A stretch of DNA of 64,000 nt from Trifolium pratense. Its lineage: Eukaryota; Streptophyta; Magnoliopsida; Fabales; Fabaceae. The stretch covers positions 23,952,337 to 24,016,336 of the forward strand of contig NC_060064.1 in assembly GCF_020283565.1 (NCBI RefSeq), written 5' to 3'. Below the pieces are notes generated by a model that was not told the DNA's origin, made no database searches, and saw only the letters and a list, made by a program, of their open reading frames with translations. Position numbers and translations under genes: made by a program. Positions 11,005 to 23,119 of this stretch are shown piece by piece; position 1 is the stretch's first letter; each line of letters opens with the position of its first letter.

Positions 11005-11999
11005 GGCTAAATTGCACTTTTGGCCCCTTAAGTTTCAGAAACTTGCAATTTTGACCCCTTATGTTTCAAAATAGCACTTTTGACCCCCTAAATTTCAAAA
11101 AGTTGCGATTTTGACCCCTTATGTTTTAAAATAGCATTTTTGGCCCCCTAAGTTTCAGAAAGTTGCAATTTTGACCCCCTATGTTTCAAAATAGCACTTT
11201 TGACCCTCTATCTTTACCCTTTTTGCAAAAAGTCAATTTTGACCAAGTCAAAGTTGATGTGGCATAATAATATATAAACCTGTTAAGCATAAACTGCAGA
11301 GGCAAAATAACATAATTAAAATGACATAACAAGTCAAACTTATTACATATAAGAAATTACATTCAAAATAGAAGTTCAAGACACTTTTCTAAATCAAAAT
11401 GACATAACAAATCAAGTCATTACATATAAGAAGTCATTACATAATCAAAATAACATAATCAAAATGACATAATAAAAAGCACGAAGGGTTTCCAATTTCC
11501 ATTGTTTCCTATTTTTGGATTTGGGATTAGGGTTTTTTTTTTACGTATAGTGAGAAATCCTTTTGAATAAACGTCACGAAGGATTAGGTTAATTATTTAG
11601 GATTTGAGATTATATATGTGTTAGTGAAAAAATAAAATTAATGCACGTGACTTCTTCCTTTTATTTTTTTATTCTTAGTTTTTTTAATTATAAGATGACA
11701 AAAAAATGCTGATGTGGCAGCTGAGTCACTTAAGTGACTTGCCACATCAACTTTGACTCGATCAAAATTGATCTTTTGCAAAAGGGGTAAAGATAGGGGG
11801 TCAAAAGTGCTATTTTGAAACATAGGTGGCCAAAATCGCAACTACTGAAACTTAGGGGGGCCAAAATTGCTATTTTGAAACATAGGGGGACAAAATCGCA
11901 ACTTTCTGAAACTTAAGGGGCTAGAAGTGCTATTTTGAAACATAAGGGACCAAAATTACAAGTTTCTGAAACTTAGGGAGCCAAAACTGCAATTTAACC
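11005..11999. mobile_element. Foldback Mutator-like element, 9-bp target duplication
   Basis: The ends are GGCTAAATTGCACTTTTGGC and the inverse GCCAAAACTGCAATTTAACC. Perfect 9-bp direct repeats TAAATATTA lie at 10996-11004 and 12000-12008. Each arm is built of four to five units of about 45 bp with the theme 'TTTTGACCCCTTATGTTTCAAAATAGCA' (split by single changes). The core contains AAGTTGATGTGGCA facing TGCCACATCAACTTTGACT. The 9-bp duplication fits the Mutator superfamily. No transposase is present. Confidence 0.85.
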
Positions 12000-12535
12000 T
12001 AAATATTATTACAGTCTCCCTCCTACTATTATCAATGTCATATTTTGTTAAATACACACACATTAAGTGTATACTTGGTAATGTTGAGATATTGTTGACT
12101 TGCGTGTTACAATTTCAATCCCATATATGTTACTTTAACTACCAAGATAAAAATTTGGGAGTCCCCTCCTAAAGCTTTAAAGAGCATTCTTCTGTCTGAT
12201 GCTTTAAGGATGGTCCACCCTAGAACTTAGTTTTCTTTTGTCTTTTTTCTTTTTAGCCAATGTACCAAAAAAAAACTTTAACCTATCTGATGTTCATTTA
12301 GATGTCAACCAAAAAACATTTACTCAATATTGAAATCAATTATCACCTGAAGAAGATGCTTAAAACTTTTGAATTTGGGTGTGATTAATTCTCCCCACCT
12401 CCACTATACACCTCCAGATCGTCGACTATTTTGCCCTCCATAACTAGTTGATAAAAGTTAGTTATTGGTGGCTTCTCATATTTCCTGCACCCATATAACT
12501 ATCATTCTCCCTACCTCCACCTTATACCACCAGAT

Positions 12536-13080
12536 AGACATGACAATATAACCCATAACCGTGGGTACCTGTCCGTCCGACCTCGATTTTGATGGGGAAA
12601 AATCTAATTGACTGAGTTTGGGTTTTCCCGATTTTAAAAGACATGTGTGGGGTGGGTAATCGGACCATTGATACCCACCTTGAACTCATCCCGCTTATAT
12701 CTAATTACATTTTACCTCTCTCAAACTATATATAAACCCTTAAATAAAGTCTTAAACTATTCATCTCTTTGTTTTTATTTTTAAGTTCAGTATTAAACAA
12801 CGTTGTTTTTCCTATATACATTCTTTGTTTAAAAAAAATCATATTGTCGAAACAAATTAGTTTTCGACTTTTGCCCCTTTTTCAATAAAAGAAAGTACCA
12901 AAACTCAACCAAAATTCATATAGAGGTGTGGTAGAATGAGGATATCCGAACCCCGTTGGATATGAGTTTGGGGTTTTACTTTTCACCCCCGTTAAAAATT
13001 GAGACGAATTATGGGATACCCGAACTTTATAGGTACGAGCTTGAGAAATGCAATATACGTCTCCGCCTCATTGTCATGCC
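12536..13080. mobile_element. 545-bp TIR element with 11-bp target duplication
   Basis: The ends AGACATGACAATA and the inverse CATTGTCATGCC are bounded by perfect direct repeats TACCACCAGAT at 12525-12535 and 13081-13091. Inside are GTGGGTACCTGTCC and GGGATACCCGAAC motifs and no open frame of interest. The target sequence belongs to the repeat unit described at 10175-13700, so the neighbouring copies show what the empty site looks like. Confidence 0.78.
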
Positions 13081-13354
13081 TACCACCAGATCGTCGACTG
13101 TTTTGTCCTATATAACTAATTTGTAAAGGTTATTGGTTAGTTCTCATACTTGTTTCACTCATACTACACTATGATTCTTCTCACTATGCCATTTTACTTC
13201 TCATCAGTTCTACCTCGATAACACTCCTCTTGCATCTCATCAACTTTACGTCAACATTTTTTTTCTTCTTATTTAGCTCGTAAAGAAAGTAAATTTAATA
13301 TTTAATTATATATTAATATACTATTAGTCGTACAAATTACTACCAAATAGGTTT

Positions 13355-13537
13355 GGATTTGGATCCTCTCCTTCACTCTCCTCTCAATCTCTCTTCATCC
13401 TCTATATCTCTCTCTTAATCTCACTCTCTCTCACTATTATTTTAAAACTTTTTATTTAAGAGAGAGATTAAAATTAAGAGAGAAATAGAGAGGATTGAGA
13501 GAAATGGAGAGGGGAGTGAATGAGAGGATCGAATCAT
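13355..13537. mobile_element. 183-bp CT/GA-rich foldback MITE, 9-bp target duplication
   Basis: The left arm GGATCCTCTCCTTCACTCTC mirrors the right arm GAGGGGAGTGAATGAGAGG. The middle AATCTCTCTTCATCC / GGATTGAGAGAAATG continues the palindrome. The direct repeat AATAGGTTT lies at 13346-13354 and 13538-13546. Confidence 0.8.
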
Positions 13538-13978
13538 AATAGGTTTACCCATATAATCATTAGAGTCTTCCTCTTACTCCTACTTGCCAATGTCACCTCA
13601 CCTTTTGTCATCTATTTATTACTCAATTTTACTTTACCGTAAAAAAAATCTATTTATTACTCAGTTTTATTAAATAAATTAATTTTATCAAACAGTATAG
13701 CATAGCTGCATTACCATTGACCATTGTGGCAAATGCAAAGAAAAGAAACTAATAACGAATTGTTCTAACTCATAAGAGAATTTATGTGATCAAAAAAGGT
13801 TGATCATTCACATTTAATTTACATATGAAACAATTTTAGGAAAAAATTTATTTAAAAAGAAAGAATTCATCTTTGAGACTTCATTTTTTTTTCTTTTCAA
13901 TAGAGATTATTAACCTTTAAATAGCTGTGTATATGCCCAATGCCCATAAACATTTTTCATAGAGTAAGGGTGTCTTAA

Positions 13979-14110
13979 GGTTATTATAGTAGCTAATAAG
14001 TTATAAGTTTGTTTAGTTCAAGAAAAGTTATAAGTTTGTTTAGTTCAAGAAAAGTTATAAGTTTGTTTGATAAAATTAGAGGTGTTTGGTAATAAATTTA
14101 TTTTACTAGC

Positions 14111-14156
<46 letters not shown>

Positions 14157-14490
14157 CAGATGCTATTTTAAATAGCGTTTGAGTTTATTTATAGCTTATA
14201 GTTTTTTATCTTTTATTCCAATTTTAATTTTATTATTTTAATTTATTTATTTTTTTTAATAAAAAAATTACGCACTCATGTAAAATAATCATACACTTTT
14301 ATGTCATTTTATGATTGCAAAAACTAAATTAAAGGTGTTTGGTAACACAAATAAGCTAGATTATAGCTTATTATAGTAGCTTATAAGTTTGTTTCATAAA
14401 ATTAAAGGTGTTTATTAAAACGTTTTTTTACTACTAACTTATAACTTTTTTTCATATGTTATTTCAATTAACGCAAGAGTTTATAACGAG
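13979..14490. repeat. Degenerate repeat family (two copies) with long poly-T
   Basis: GCTTATAAGTTTGTTT..AAAATTA(A/G)AGGTGTTTGGTAA occurs near 13995-14100 and 14325-14420. A shorter direct repeat (AGTTATAAGTTTGTTTAGTT) is duplicated just before. A T-run of about 45 bp lies at 14110-14156. These look like decayed TIR-element copies; boundaries are uncertain. Confidence 0.5.
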
Positions 14491-14519
14491 TAATTAAGAA
14501 ATAAAAAAATATTGTTGCA

Positions 14520-14664
14520 AAAAAGAATTATAAAAATAAAACCGCTCCCTCCTTTTCTCTGTACTACTCTGTGTTGCTTCGTCTTCAGTGTTGTGTTGGT
14601 CACTCACCCTTTCATTCTCCGTTCAAACTCTCTCTCACACACACACACATTTTCCCCTCTTCTG
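14520..14664 (+). promoter_or_regulatory. Probable 5' UTR exon of the DCD-kelch gene
   Basis: A CT-rich leader (CTCTCTCACACACACACACA) runs to a good donor CTTCTG|GTAAGT at 14664/14665. The intron then opens with a (TC)n run and ends at TTATGATAG|GATC at 15410/15411, four bases before the ATG. A leader intron is common in plant housekeeping genes. The transcription start is not determinable here. Confidence 0.5.
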
Positions 14665-14668
14665 GTAA

Positions 14669-14711
<43 letters not shown>

Positions 14712-15414
14712 CTTCTGTTTTCACCAAATCACTGTTCATGATCATAAGAAAAACATGAACTTTTTAAGTCAAGTTTTGAAATTTTCATGTCATTTCATAG
14801 ATTTTAGGCTTTTAACCTAAACCCTTTTGAATAAAGTTTAAAACTTTGATGTTTATTATTACTTTTTTATGTTCATGTTACTGAATACTGATCATCATTT
14901 AGTGCTTGCCAGTTATGATCTTTTGATTTTGATTCTAAGTTTGTAAGGGTTTGTGTTTTACTGTTTCTTCTTTCTTATTTCTTTCTTCTCTTTGAAATGT
15001 GGTCCAATCAATGGTTAATTTTTTTCTGTTCTAGGAAAATGATTCCTTGTAGGTTTTTAAAGTAGCATTGCTATTTTAGGTAAAAAAATTTGTTTTTCAT
15101 TTAATAGCTCTTTAAGATAAGATAATGTACTCAACGCGATTTTGGAACAAGTGCTTAAGTAGAGTATTTTGTATTCATCTTTTTCACAAAAACATTTGTG
15201 TGAAGAAAGAAATTTGTCTTTTCATTTGAAAAGAAGAAAAATAGGAAGAAAATTTATGTTTTGTTAGCCAAACCAAACCAAACCCAGATTTTTACTTTTT
15301 GATTTCGATGAAGCGTAATCGGAATATTAACAAGTTAGGTTTGTTTGTGATTTCAGTTTTTGCCATAGATTGTCAATGAAGTACTAACAGTTTTGTTGTT
15401 CTTATGATAGGATC

Positions 15415-18400
15415 ATGAATAGGAAGAAAACACCAATTTCTTCTCTGACTGGGAATCAGCTTTATTCTCCTAGTCCAAATCTATCCTTTGGAAGGAATTT
15501 GACAAAGAATGAACTTGGTGGTGTCGTATTTGGGTGCAAGAATATGACGATTAACGAATGTTTGAACAAACAATTATTTGGTAAGTCATTTTTCATGTGA
15601 TTGTTTTTCTTTTGATTAATAGCATGTGTGGTTTTCGTTAGTATGAATCTAAGAACACTTAGGGGGTTGTGTAGCTCAACTGTTTGAGTTAAGGGTTAAA
15701 GGAGTTAAGGAGTTAAAGGTCTCTCTCAGGTTTAAGTCCCTGTGAAGGTGAAAAATATTAAGATTAACAACTAATTACTACCTTTGGCCATTTCAAGAAA
15801 ATAAAAAGATCACTTACATTACAAAGCATTTTGAAATTGATTGTGTTATTCACTCTAAATAACATGGAAACACTTATAAAGTTAGATACTTAGATCTTTA
15901 CCTGAACATGATTACATGATGCTTGCATTTTGTTTTTTATGCCACAAGGTTATTGGTATTGGTTACGCAGTTTTTCACTTTTTAGGCATTTTGGTTAGGG
16001 TCGTGAACTCTAACTTATGGAACTTTTATTTGTTTCAACAGGCTTACCTGCTGTACACTACTCTTATGTGAAGAACATTCATCCTGGGTTGCCTCTCTTC
16101 CTGTTTAACTATAGTGACAGGACGCTTCATGGAATTTTTGAGGCGGCGGGTGATGGAAGAATGTATATTGACCGCTATGCATGGACCAATGACGGTTCAG
16201 ATGTAACACAATTTCCGGCTCAGGTAAAACTTTCTTGTTGGAACTATGGATTATTATTCATTACTCATGAAAAGGAACTTATGTGTATATGCTTTTGTTT
16301 TTAATTTTCAAGGTGCGTGTTCGACTGCAATTACACTGCCGGCCACTAACTGAAGAAAAGTTTAAGCATATAATTGCCGAGAACTACTACATGCATAACC
16401 ATTTCTGGTTTGAACTCGACCATGGACAAACAAGCCGGCTGATTGCCTTGCTGAAACCCTTGGCAATCGCCCCTGCTAGGTCTGCCAAACCCTTGGCATT
16501 CGCCCCTGCTAATTCTGGGCCTGCTAATTTTGTTCCGCAGAATACAAATCAAGCAACTGTATCCCTACCTCTTCCATGGCATGATCCTTCTTGGAAATCT
16601 AAAACCTTTAAAATGCCTGAATCAGAGTTAGAGGAGCATCATTCTACCCGCTCAAGTATGATATCAGGTTCCAATGACAGTGATTTATTAGATGAATGCT
16701 TTAAGCCATTGGATACCCGTTCGACTGATAAGGAGGAAGCAGCACCAAATGAGAAGGACCTCGTATGGATGAAACTAAAGGAATTGGCTGTTGCTCGTGA
16801 AAATCAGAATCTAAGTTGGGATACCAATGTAACTGATACTCCTTATCCGGATGAAAATCAGAATCTAAGTTGGGATAACAATGTAACTGATACTCCTTAT
16901 GCGGATGAGAATTGGTCTGAAGGAAAGAATTCAGAGGAAAAAGAGGAGAATCCTAGTTCTCCATTACAGAAGGAGAGTTCCAGTTATCCATCTGAGAAGG
17001 AGGAGAATTCTAGCTCTCCATTTGAGCATCAATTCGACATAGCTCAGGTGGTTGAGAATGTTCATTAACTGTCATTATATGTAAACTAATATTTTTTTTT
17101 TTTTTTTACAAGCAACTAACTTGTGATGTATTTATATTCTATAGTTGGTGCAAGAGATAAAAGCGCTGACAGATTTCAAAACAACGCAAGCTGAAAAAAA
17201 TAATTACCTGGAGCAAAAGCTGGTAATATCAAGAGGCAGAATTATCTGGTTATTGAAGTGCACTTTGTGAATTTAATCGCACTTGTTGTGAATATGCCTT
17301 TTCTCATATCACTATTGGCTTGTTTTTGTTTTCCATTCAGATAGAAGCAGAATTGCAAATTAAGCTTCTGAAAGACCGATGTGCGCTGTTGGAATCTACA
17401 CTTGATACTCATCCGACAAATGTTGAGGAGAAAGTAACCAGTCCAACTGCTGAGCTGCATTTAGATGCCAAAGATTCATTTTTTTTAATAGGCGGCTCAT
17501 ATGGAGAATCGTCTATAGCAGACATGGATATGTTTTGTACTTCTCAGAATGTAATCAAATCTCTCAAGCCTATGAACTGTCTCCGATCATATGCTTCAGT
17601 TGTAGAGTTCAATGGTCAGATTTATGTTTTTGGTGGTGGAGATGACCGTGTTTGGTTTGACTCAGGTATGAGATCTTACTATGGTTTTGAATTTGTTAAT
17701 TTTACAATGAGATAAAGTTTCTGTTAACCATTTTTGGCTTATGTTTGTAGTTGAATCATACAACCCAATTTCTGATAACTGGACCTTGTGTCCGTCTATG
17801 AACCGAAAGAAAGGGAGCTTGTCTGGTGCTGCTTTGAACGATAAAATATTTGCTGTTGGAGGTGGCAATGGTGTTGAGTCCTTCTCAGAAGTCGAGATGC
17901 TTGATTTTGACATTGGGCGGTGGATCCCCACACGTTCAATGCTAGACAAGGTAAAATGAGTCTTTCAAATGGTAAATATTCATTGCTTGATTGAGATCTG
18001 GGCGGTATAATTACGGATAACCAAAAACAAAGGGAGAGTTTATGTGATTGTTTTAGGTGTAAGCTTCTTACCATGAAAACTGGATTAATTGTATTACATG
18101 CTGCTTTTCATTTACATTTTACTTCATCTGTTTTTATTTTTATATTTTTCACAAGACGTGTAGCTAAGGTCTAGGATGTTATGGGAAATTTTATATATGC
18201 TTGCATCAAGTAACACAATCAAGCTTATTGCCTTTAGTACTTCTGTGTGAGTGAATCACTTCTAGGATGTGAACTAACAGCTCTGCCTAACTGATGTCTG
18301 TTCTTCTCAGTCACATTATAGAATAAATAAAATAATCATTTGGATAATTTCTTTGAAAAGCATACAAAATTGTTGAAGTTAATGCTTGAATGCTCTTCAT

Positions 18401-20570
18401 ATTTCCAGAGATTTGCTCTTGCGGCAGTGGAACTCAATGGTGCAATTTACGCTACCGGTGGATATGATGGAAATTACTATTTAAAGTGAGCTTTATAACT
18501 TGATTTCTGTTTAATTGATTCGTATATTGTTAAAAAAAAATATTCTGTAAACATGGTTAATCTAAAAATGATTTTATGTCTTACTTTTATATAATTGGAT
18601 GTATTTTACTACGAAGCACAAACACTCTTCGGATTAGGCGTGTCTCAGTGTCGGACACGCGTCACCGACACATAAGATTACATTGAATTATGTTATTTTC
18701 TCAAATTATTATCGTTGTCGACGCGTTAGTGTTCGTGTCTGGTGTCTGTGTCTGTATTCATGCTTCATAGGTATTAATGGCCAAGCTTATGGTACACAAG
18801 TGAGACACGTCTTGCACCGTGCACAAATTTGTTTTCACCATTGGATCAATAAGTCTCACCATTGGATCAAATGAGGTGTGATGTTACATTGATCCAATGG
18901 TGGAAAACAAATTCTTGTATGGTACAAGACTTATTTACTTGTTCTTATTAGACAAAGCCGTATTTTATTTATTTATATTTGTACATTTGTACTAATATGA
19001 GTGACTCTTCTACATAAATGCAGGTCTGCGGAAAGATTTGATCCTAGGGAACATGCTTGGTCCAAAATAGCAAACATGAATACAAACCGGGGCTGTCATG
19101 CAATGGTTGTTCTAAATGAAAAATTGTGAGTTCGACATCGTTGCTTCTTCTTGATTGCCTTTAATATTGACATAGTAGCAACGAGGAATTGCACAAGTGT
19201 CCTTGGGATGTTTTGCAATATGTTGTCAGAGCCGTCCCTAAGATTTTTGGTGCCCTATTTTTTCTATGGAAAATACTAACCGTCCCTAAGGCAATCGTTA
19301 AGAAACCAAAAGTAGTAAAGTTGTCTTGAAATTTGTGTACTAAACTTTTTTAAAATGTAATGTAAAATTGACTACTTTTGAGTTCCTTAACTACTTTTGA
19401 GCATGACCCTTTTTTTATAACCTTTTGAAATGACGGTGACTTAAATTTATCTGTTCAAGGGTTTCTATTTTATAGTGAATCAAATTTAGGTTGGGATAAT
19501 TTATAGTGAATCAAATTTAGGTTATGACTTTTTATTAGATATATGCATAGCTGGGACAATTTATCAAATTTGATAGGGTTTTGTTTCTCTAAGTCTGACC
19601 TTTTATTTTTTTTAATTTTAATACACACACACTTACTAAGAAAATAAATAATTTGTGTCCATAAAAATTTGGAGCCCTTTGCGGTCTCCTCCTGTACACC
19701 CTTCGGACTGCCCCTGTGTGTAACACTTAACTCTACTTATATCTTTGTATTATTAGTCTGAAAATCTATATATGCAGTAAGGTTCATTTGGTAAATCTTT
19801 GAATTTGAGTTGAGTTAGAATCGACTTGTAAAGGTGACATATGTCTCTCACTTATACAATGTGAGACTCTCAACACACTCCATCATGCACAAGACTCAAT
19901 ATATTGTGCATTACTTGAGTGGTTTGATAGAGGGTCTCCTATCTGATCTTGGATACGCTATGAAATCAGCTTGTAAGGTGAGAGATGCCTCCCACTTATA
20001 AACACATTTCGGGTCATATTCAATGTTAGACTCTCAACAATAGGTATTAACATGGTAAACTTGTATATAGATAAAACTACCGTTATTTCTAGTTAGAGAC
20101 TTACCTTTCTTATTCTGTAATGTTCTGTTCTTGATTGAAATCTGAAGCATGCTTTACTTAAACTTCTTCATTCCGCTTATAGGTATACATTAGGCGGATT
20201 TGATGGAGAAACAATGGTTTCAAGTGTTGAAGTCTTTGATCCTCGTCTCGAGAAATGGATGGTGGAGAAAACAACAATGAATCATGCTAGGGGGTATTTT
20301 GCTGCTGCAGTTGTGAAAGATTCCATCTATGTGATTGGAGGTGTTAATGGTTGTCAGACTATGGTTGATACTGTGAGTAAATCTATTAACATTAGTCTTT
20401 TGCCTTTGAGGATACACATAGTATTAGTCTCACTCTCACAGACTCTCACCTTCATATTTTATATATGCACACAGGTCGAGAATTACGAGGAAGGTAAAGG
20501 ATGGAAGGAAGTTTATACATCGCCAAACACGAAGAGGTGTTTCATGTCAGCTATTCCATGCAGTCATTAA
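15415..20570 (+). CDS. DCD-domain and kelch-repeat protein
   Basis: Ten coding exons join in frame with GT-AG introns: 15415-15580, 16042-16223, 16313-17047, 17145-17222, 17341-17665, 17751-17950, 18409-18485, 19024-19125, 20183-20372 and 20475-20570. They give 716 residues. Residues ~33-170 are a DCD (Development and Cell Death) domain: LGGVVFGCKN, FLFNYSDRTLHGIFEAAGDG, FPAQVRVRLQ. A Ser/Glu-rich linker follows, with a direct repeat of 18 residues (ENQNLSWD.NVTDTPY, ~278-314). A short coiled-coil-like stretch (~362-410, LEQKLIEAELQIKLLKD) leads to six kelch blades ending in GG (FFLIGG, IYVFGGG, IFAVGGG, IYATGGYDG, LYTLGGFDG, IYVIGGVNG). DCD-kelch proteins are plant stress/cell-death-associated proteins, and the kelch propeller probably binds a partner; the exact role is unknown. 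Introns 2, 8 and 9 carry repeats. No frame breaks were seen. Confidence 0.92.
15661..15760 (+). repeat. SINE-like insertion in intron of the DCD-kelch gene
   Basis: GGGGTTGTGTAGCTCAACTG (A-box-like) and CAGGTTTAAGTCCC (B-box-like) are spaced as in a tRNA head. GTTAAAGGAGTTAAGGAGTT between them is a small internal repeat. It lies wholly inside the intron, away from the splice sites. Confidence 0.5.
18612..18772. mobile_element. MITE in intron 8 of the DCD-kelch gene
   Basis: The left end CTACGAAGCACAAACAC pairs with the right end GTATTCATGCTTCATAGG. The interior has GTGTCGGACACG and a TCGACGCGTTAGTGTTCGTG run. This GAAGCAC..GACACG pattern is recurrent in legume genomes (family knowledge). No clean target duplication was defined. 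Confidence 0.55.
18785..18945. mobile_element. Small foldback element in intron 8, related to family F
   Basis: TTTTCACCATTGGATCAAT faces ATTGATCCAATGGTGGAAAA, giving an almost perfect stem. The outer motifs TATGGTACACAAG / CTTGT..ATGGTACAAGAC and the trailing TTAGACAAAG resemble the ends of the element at 6506-6905. Confidence 0.65.
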
Positions 20571-21065
20571 TGACAATGTTGTTCCATGATCGCAGCCGTG
20601 CTATTGTTTTTGTAAAATGTAGGATCGAGATACATTTGTCTGAATGCGCTTTTGATAGATCAATGGCTATTTTTTTTTAAGGTTTTGTGTAGGATAGCAC
20701 AACTGCTACTCACTCTCAGGGGCCATGTATAATTAACAGGCCTAGTCATATAAAACATCAGTCTGATTAATTACTTTATTCTGTTAGAAATTAGAAAAAA
20801 TATTGATTATCTATATCAAGCTTGAGCCAATATTGAAATGATTATGGACCTAATTTTTTTTCATATGAGTTGAGTATTCCATTTATTTTTTTTATGATTA
20901 TGAAGTTTCCAAGTAATACAAATTCACATTTTTTTTTCACCCTGAGTTCTGAATTTTCTTATCTATTGAACTCCTAAAATTTCTTATTCCTTGCATAATG
21001 CAGGTACGATATTTTAAAACTTGTGCACATCTTTCACTTGAGGTTGTATTAAAACAATTACTAAT

Positions 21066-21175
21066 GACTTATCTCTATGACCATAACTTAGTTGATAAAG
21101 ACATTGCGTTATATACGTAGGGGTTCGGGACTTGAACCCTGGACACTCCACTTAACCAGAATTTTTTTTAATGAC
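21066..21175 (+). repeat. SINE-like tRNA-derived fragment
   Basis: CATAACTTAGTTGATAAAGA (A-box region) is followed 40 bp later by GGGGTTCGGGACTTGAACCC, a B-box with a palindromic extension, then GGACACTCCACTTA, a common SINE body motif in legumes. It runs into the TA microsatellite. Confidence 0.5.
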
Positions 21176-21181
21176 TTTTAT

Positions 21182-21186
<5 letters not shown>

Positions 21187-21261
<75 letters not shown>
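21187..21261. repeat. (TA)n microsatellite
   Basis: About 37 uninterrupted TA units. Comparable runs lie at 607-641, 23690-23751, 28580-28628, 30964-31058 and 47736-47755. Confidence 0.95.
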
Positions 21262-21264
<3 letters not shown>

Positions 21265-21440
21265 ACTAAAATTTAAAATAATTTGATATCTTATTGAAAT
21301 TCATCAAAAATTAATGTCTTGTGTTTTTATTAAATGTCTTATGCTTTTTCATGAAATATTGTTAATATTGGTTGAGTAGATATCTGATCGTTTTAGATTT
21401 TATTAAAATTTTATTAAAATAATATATATGATATAAATTT

Positions 21441-22957
21441 GGCTTAAATATGTGATTGATCCCTGCAATTATAACACATTTTGGTATTAGTCCCTGTAAA
21501 ATTTTTTGTTTGATTTTGGTCCTTGCATTTTGAAAAAAAATTGCTTTTAGTCCTTGCTGTGAGTTAGACGTTAAAAAAAAATGTTAAAACTAACGATGTG
21601 CCACGTGGCCCAATCATTTCATGCCACGTGGCCCATTTAAGTCATTTTAAGTTATACTATTTTTAACAAATGTTTTCTAACCGTAACAAAAAAAAAAACA
21701 AATGTTTTCTAATCTATTTTAAAATTGATATTTATTTTTTATTAAATATATTAACTATAAAAAATTAAATAAAAGAATTCCCTAGATTCACGGCAAGTCA
21801 ACTTCACCATCACTGCAATAGTTTCATCATCATCGTGTATCTACCATGGCCAACCCACTTCATCTTCTCCATCAATACCACCTAACTTCATTTTATTCCC
21901 CAACACACAAGCACCACAAAACGAAAATTTCGCCATCACCAACACCATAGAACCTTCACAAATTCTGCAGTTATATTTTTGAACAAAACTTCAACAAGCT
22001 TCCCAAAAGGAAAAAATGTTCCAAATCGAGCTTCCCAAAACATAAACACGAACACAAAAGCTAAATCGAACATGAGTGATTTGTGGGCTGTTTTAAAAAT
22101 TGAATCTTTCTTTGATTGAACTGCTACAACGTTTTCAACAAGGTTTCGTTTGGTGGCTACTTTTCCTGTGATGGTGTTTTTGGAAAGAATTTCACAACGA
22201 TAGTTTTGATTCGAAGTTGAAAATCCGGTCCGCGTGAAACAGTGCATTTCAGGGATGAGGGGCGGAGATGTTACGGGAGGCGGTGAGACGGACTTGAACC
22301 AAAGGGAACGAAAGATAAAGGACCAAACTGTTACAAAAAAATAAGATAAAGGATTTGTAATGTAATTTTGCCAAAATTACACTACAAGTCCTTTATCTTA
22401 TTTTTTTGTAACACTTTGGTCCTTTATCTTTTTTTTGTAACATTTTGGTCCTTTATCTTTTATTTGTAACACTTTAGTCCTTTATTTTTTTTATTTGTAA
22501 CATTTTAGTCCTTTTTTTTGTAACAGTTTGGTCCTTTATCTTTTTTTATTTGTAACACTTTGGTCCTTTATTTTTTATAAATAAATAAGATAAGGACCAA
22601 AGTGTTACAAAAAAAAAAGATAAAGGACCAAATTGTTACAAAAAAAAGATAAAGGACCAAACTGTTACAAAAAAATAAGATAAATGACCTGTAATGTAAT
22701 TTTGCCTAATAATAATAATAATTAAAACAGGATTGATATTTATTTTATTTTATTTATAACAAAAAATCATTTTAGTGTGGGCCACGTGACACTCCTTTTA
22801 GTTTATTTTTTTTTTATTTTTTTTTTAACTTCAAACTAACGGAGGGACTTAAAACAATTTTTTTATAAAGTGTAAGGACTAAAACCAAGCAAAAATAACT
22901 GTAGGGACTAATATCAAAATCTGTTATAATTATAAGGACTATTAACATATTTAAGCC
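21441..22957. mobile_element. Foldback Mutator-like element (1.5 kb), possible Pack-MULE
   Basis: The termini GGCTTAAATATGTGATTGAT and inverse ...ACATATTTAAGCC are flanked by perfect 9-bp repeats TATAAATTT at 21432-21440 and 22958-22966. The arms contain opposed 'TTAGTCCCTG' / 'GGACTAA' motif series like the arms of the element at 11005. The middle (21780-22260) is non-repetitive and carries a 103-codon minus-strand open frame (e.g. CEILSKNTITGKVATKRNLV); captured host sequence is possible, but I do not recognise it. A second palindromic block occupies 22300-22700. Confidence 0.82.
22300..22700. repeat. Nested palindromic repeat block inside the MULE
   Basis: Multiple copies of GTCCTTTATCTT...TTTGTAACA are followed by as many inverted copies TGTTACAAAAAA..AGATAAAGGACC. 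The block is bounded by GTAATGTAATTTTGCC at 22353-22368 and 22694-22709. It looks like a separate foldback element that inserted into, or grew within, the surrounding one. Confidence 0.65.
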
Positions 22958-23119
22958 TATAAATTTTTAATTCAACGATAAAGATATAAAGTTTATATTT
23001 GTTAAATGGTCATGTTAACATGTGTCCTAAAAGTATATGTTAAGTTATCTAAAATTAGAAATTTACATTGATATAAAAAAATTTATTGTTTCAAAAGTAA
23101 TAATGTACAAGTTCAAGTA

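Larger units (their letters stand above)
10175..13700. repeat. Degenerate three-fold tandem repeat, interrupted by later insertions
   Basis: A unit of roughly 0.6 kb occurs three times, starting near 10175, 10755 and 13160. Shared landmarks are CTACCTCGATAAC, GATGAAGATGTTTGGATC / GATTGAAGATGTTTGGATC, AAGAAGGTAAATAAATA and AGTCTCCCTCCTA...ATTTTGTTAAA. A second shared segment (CACCAGATCGTCGACT...TTTTGCCCTCCATAACTAG) recurs at about 10610, 12410 and 13085. Copies 2 and 3 are split by the elements at 11005-11999, 12536-13080 and 13355-13537. The original nature of the unit is unknown; I see no coding potential. Confidence 0.65.

Noticed and set aside
14512..14820. 102-codon frame at the start of the DCD-kelch gene
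   Set aside because: It spans a 5' UTR, a good splice donor and a (TC)n run; the Ser/Leu stretch is microsatellite translation.
21092..21286. IYIYIY-containing frames here and at 28443-28640 and 30793-31074
   Set aside because: Translations of (TA)n microsatellites.
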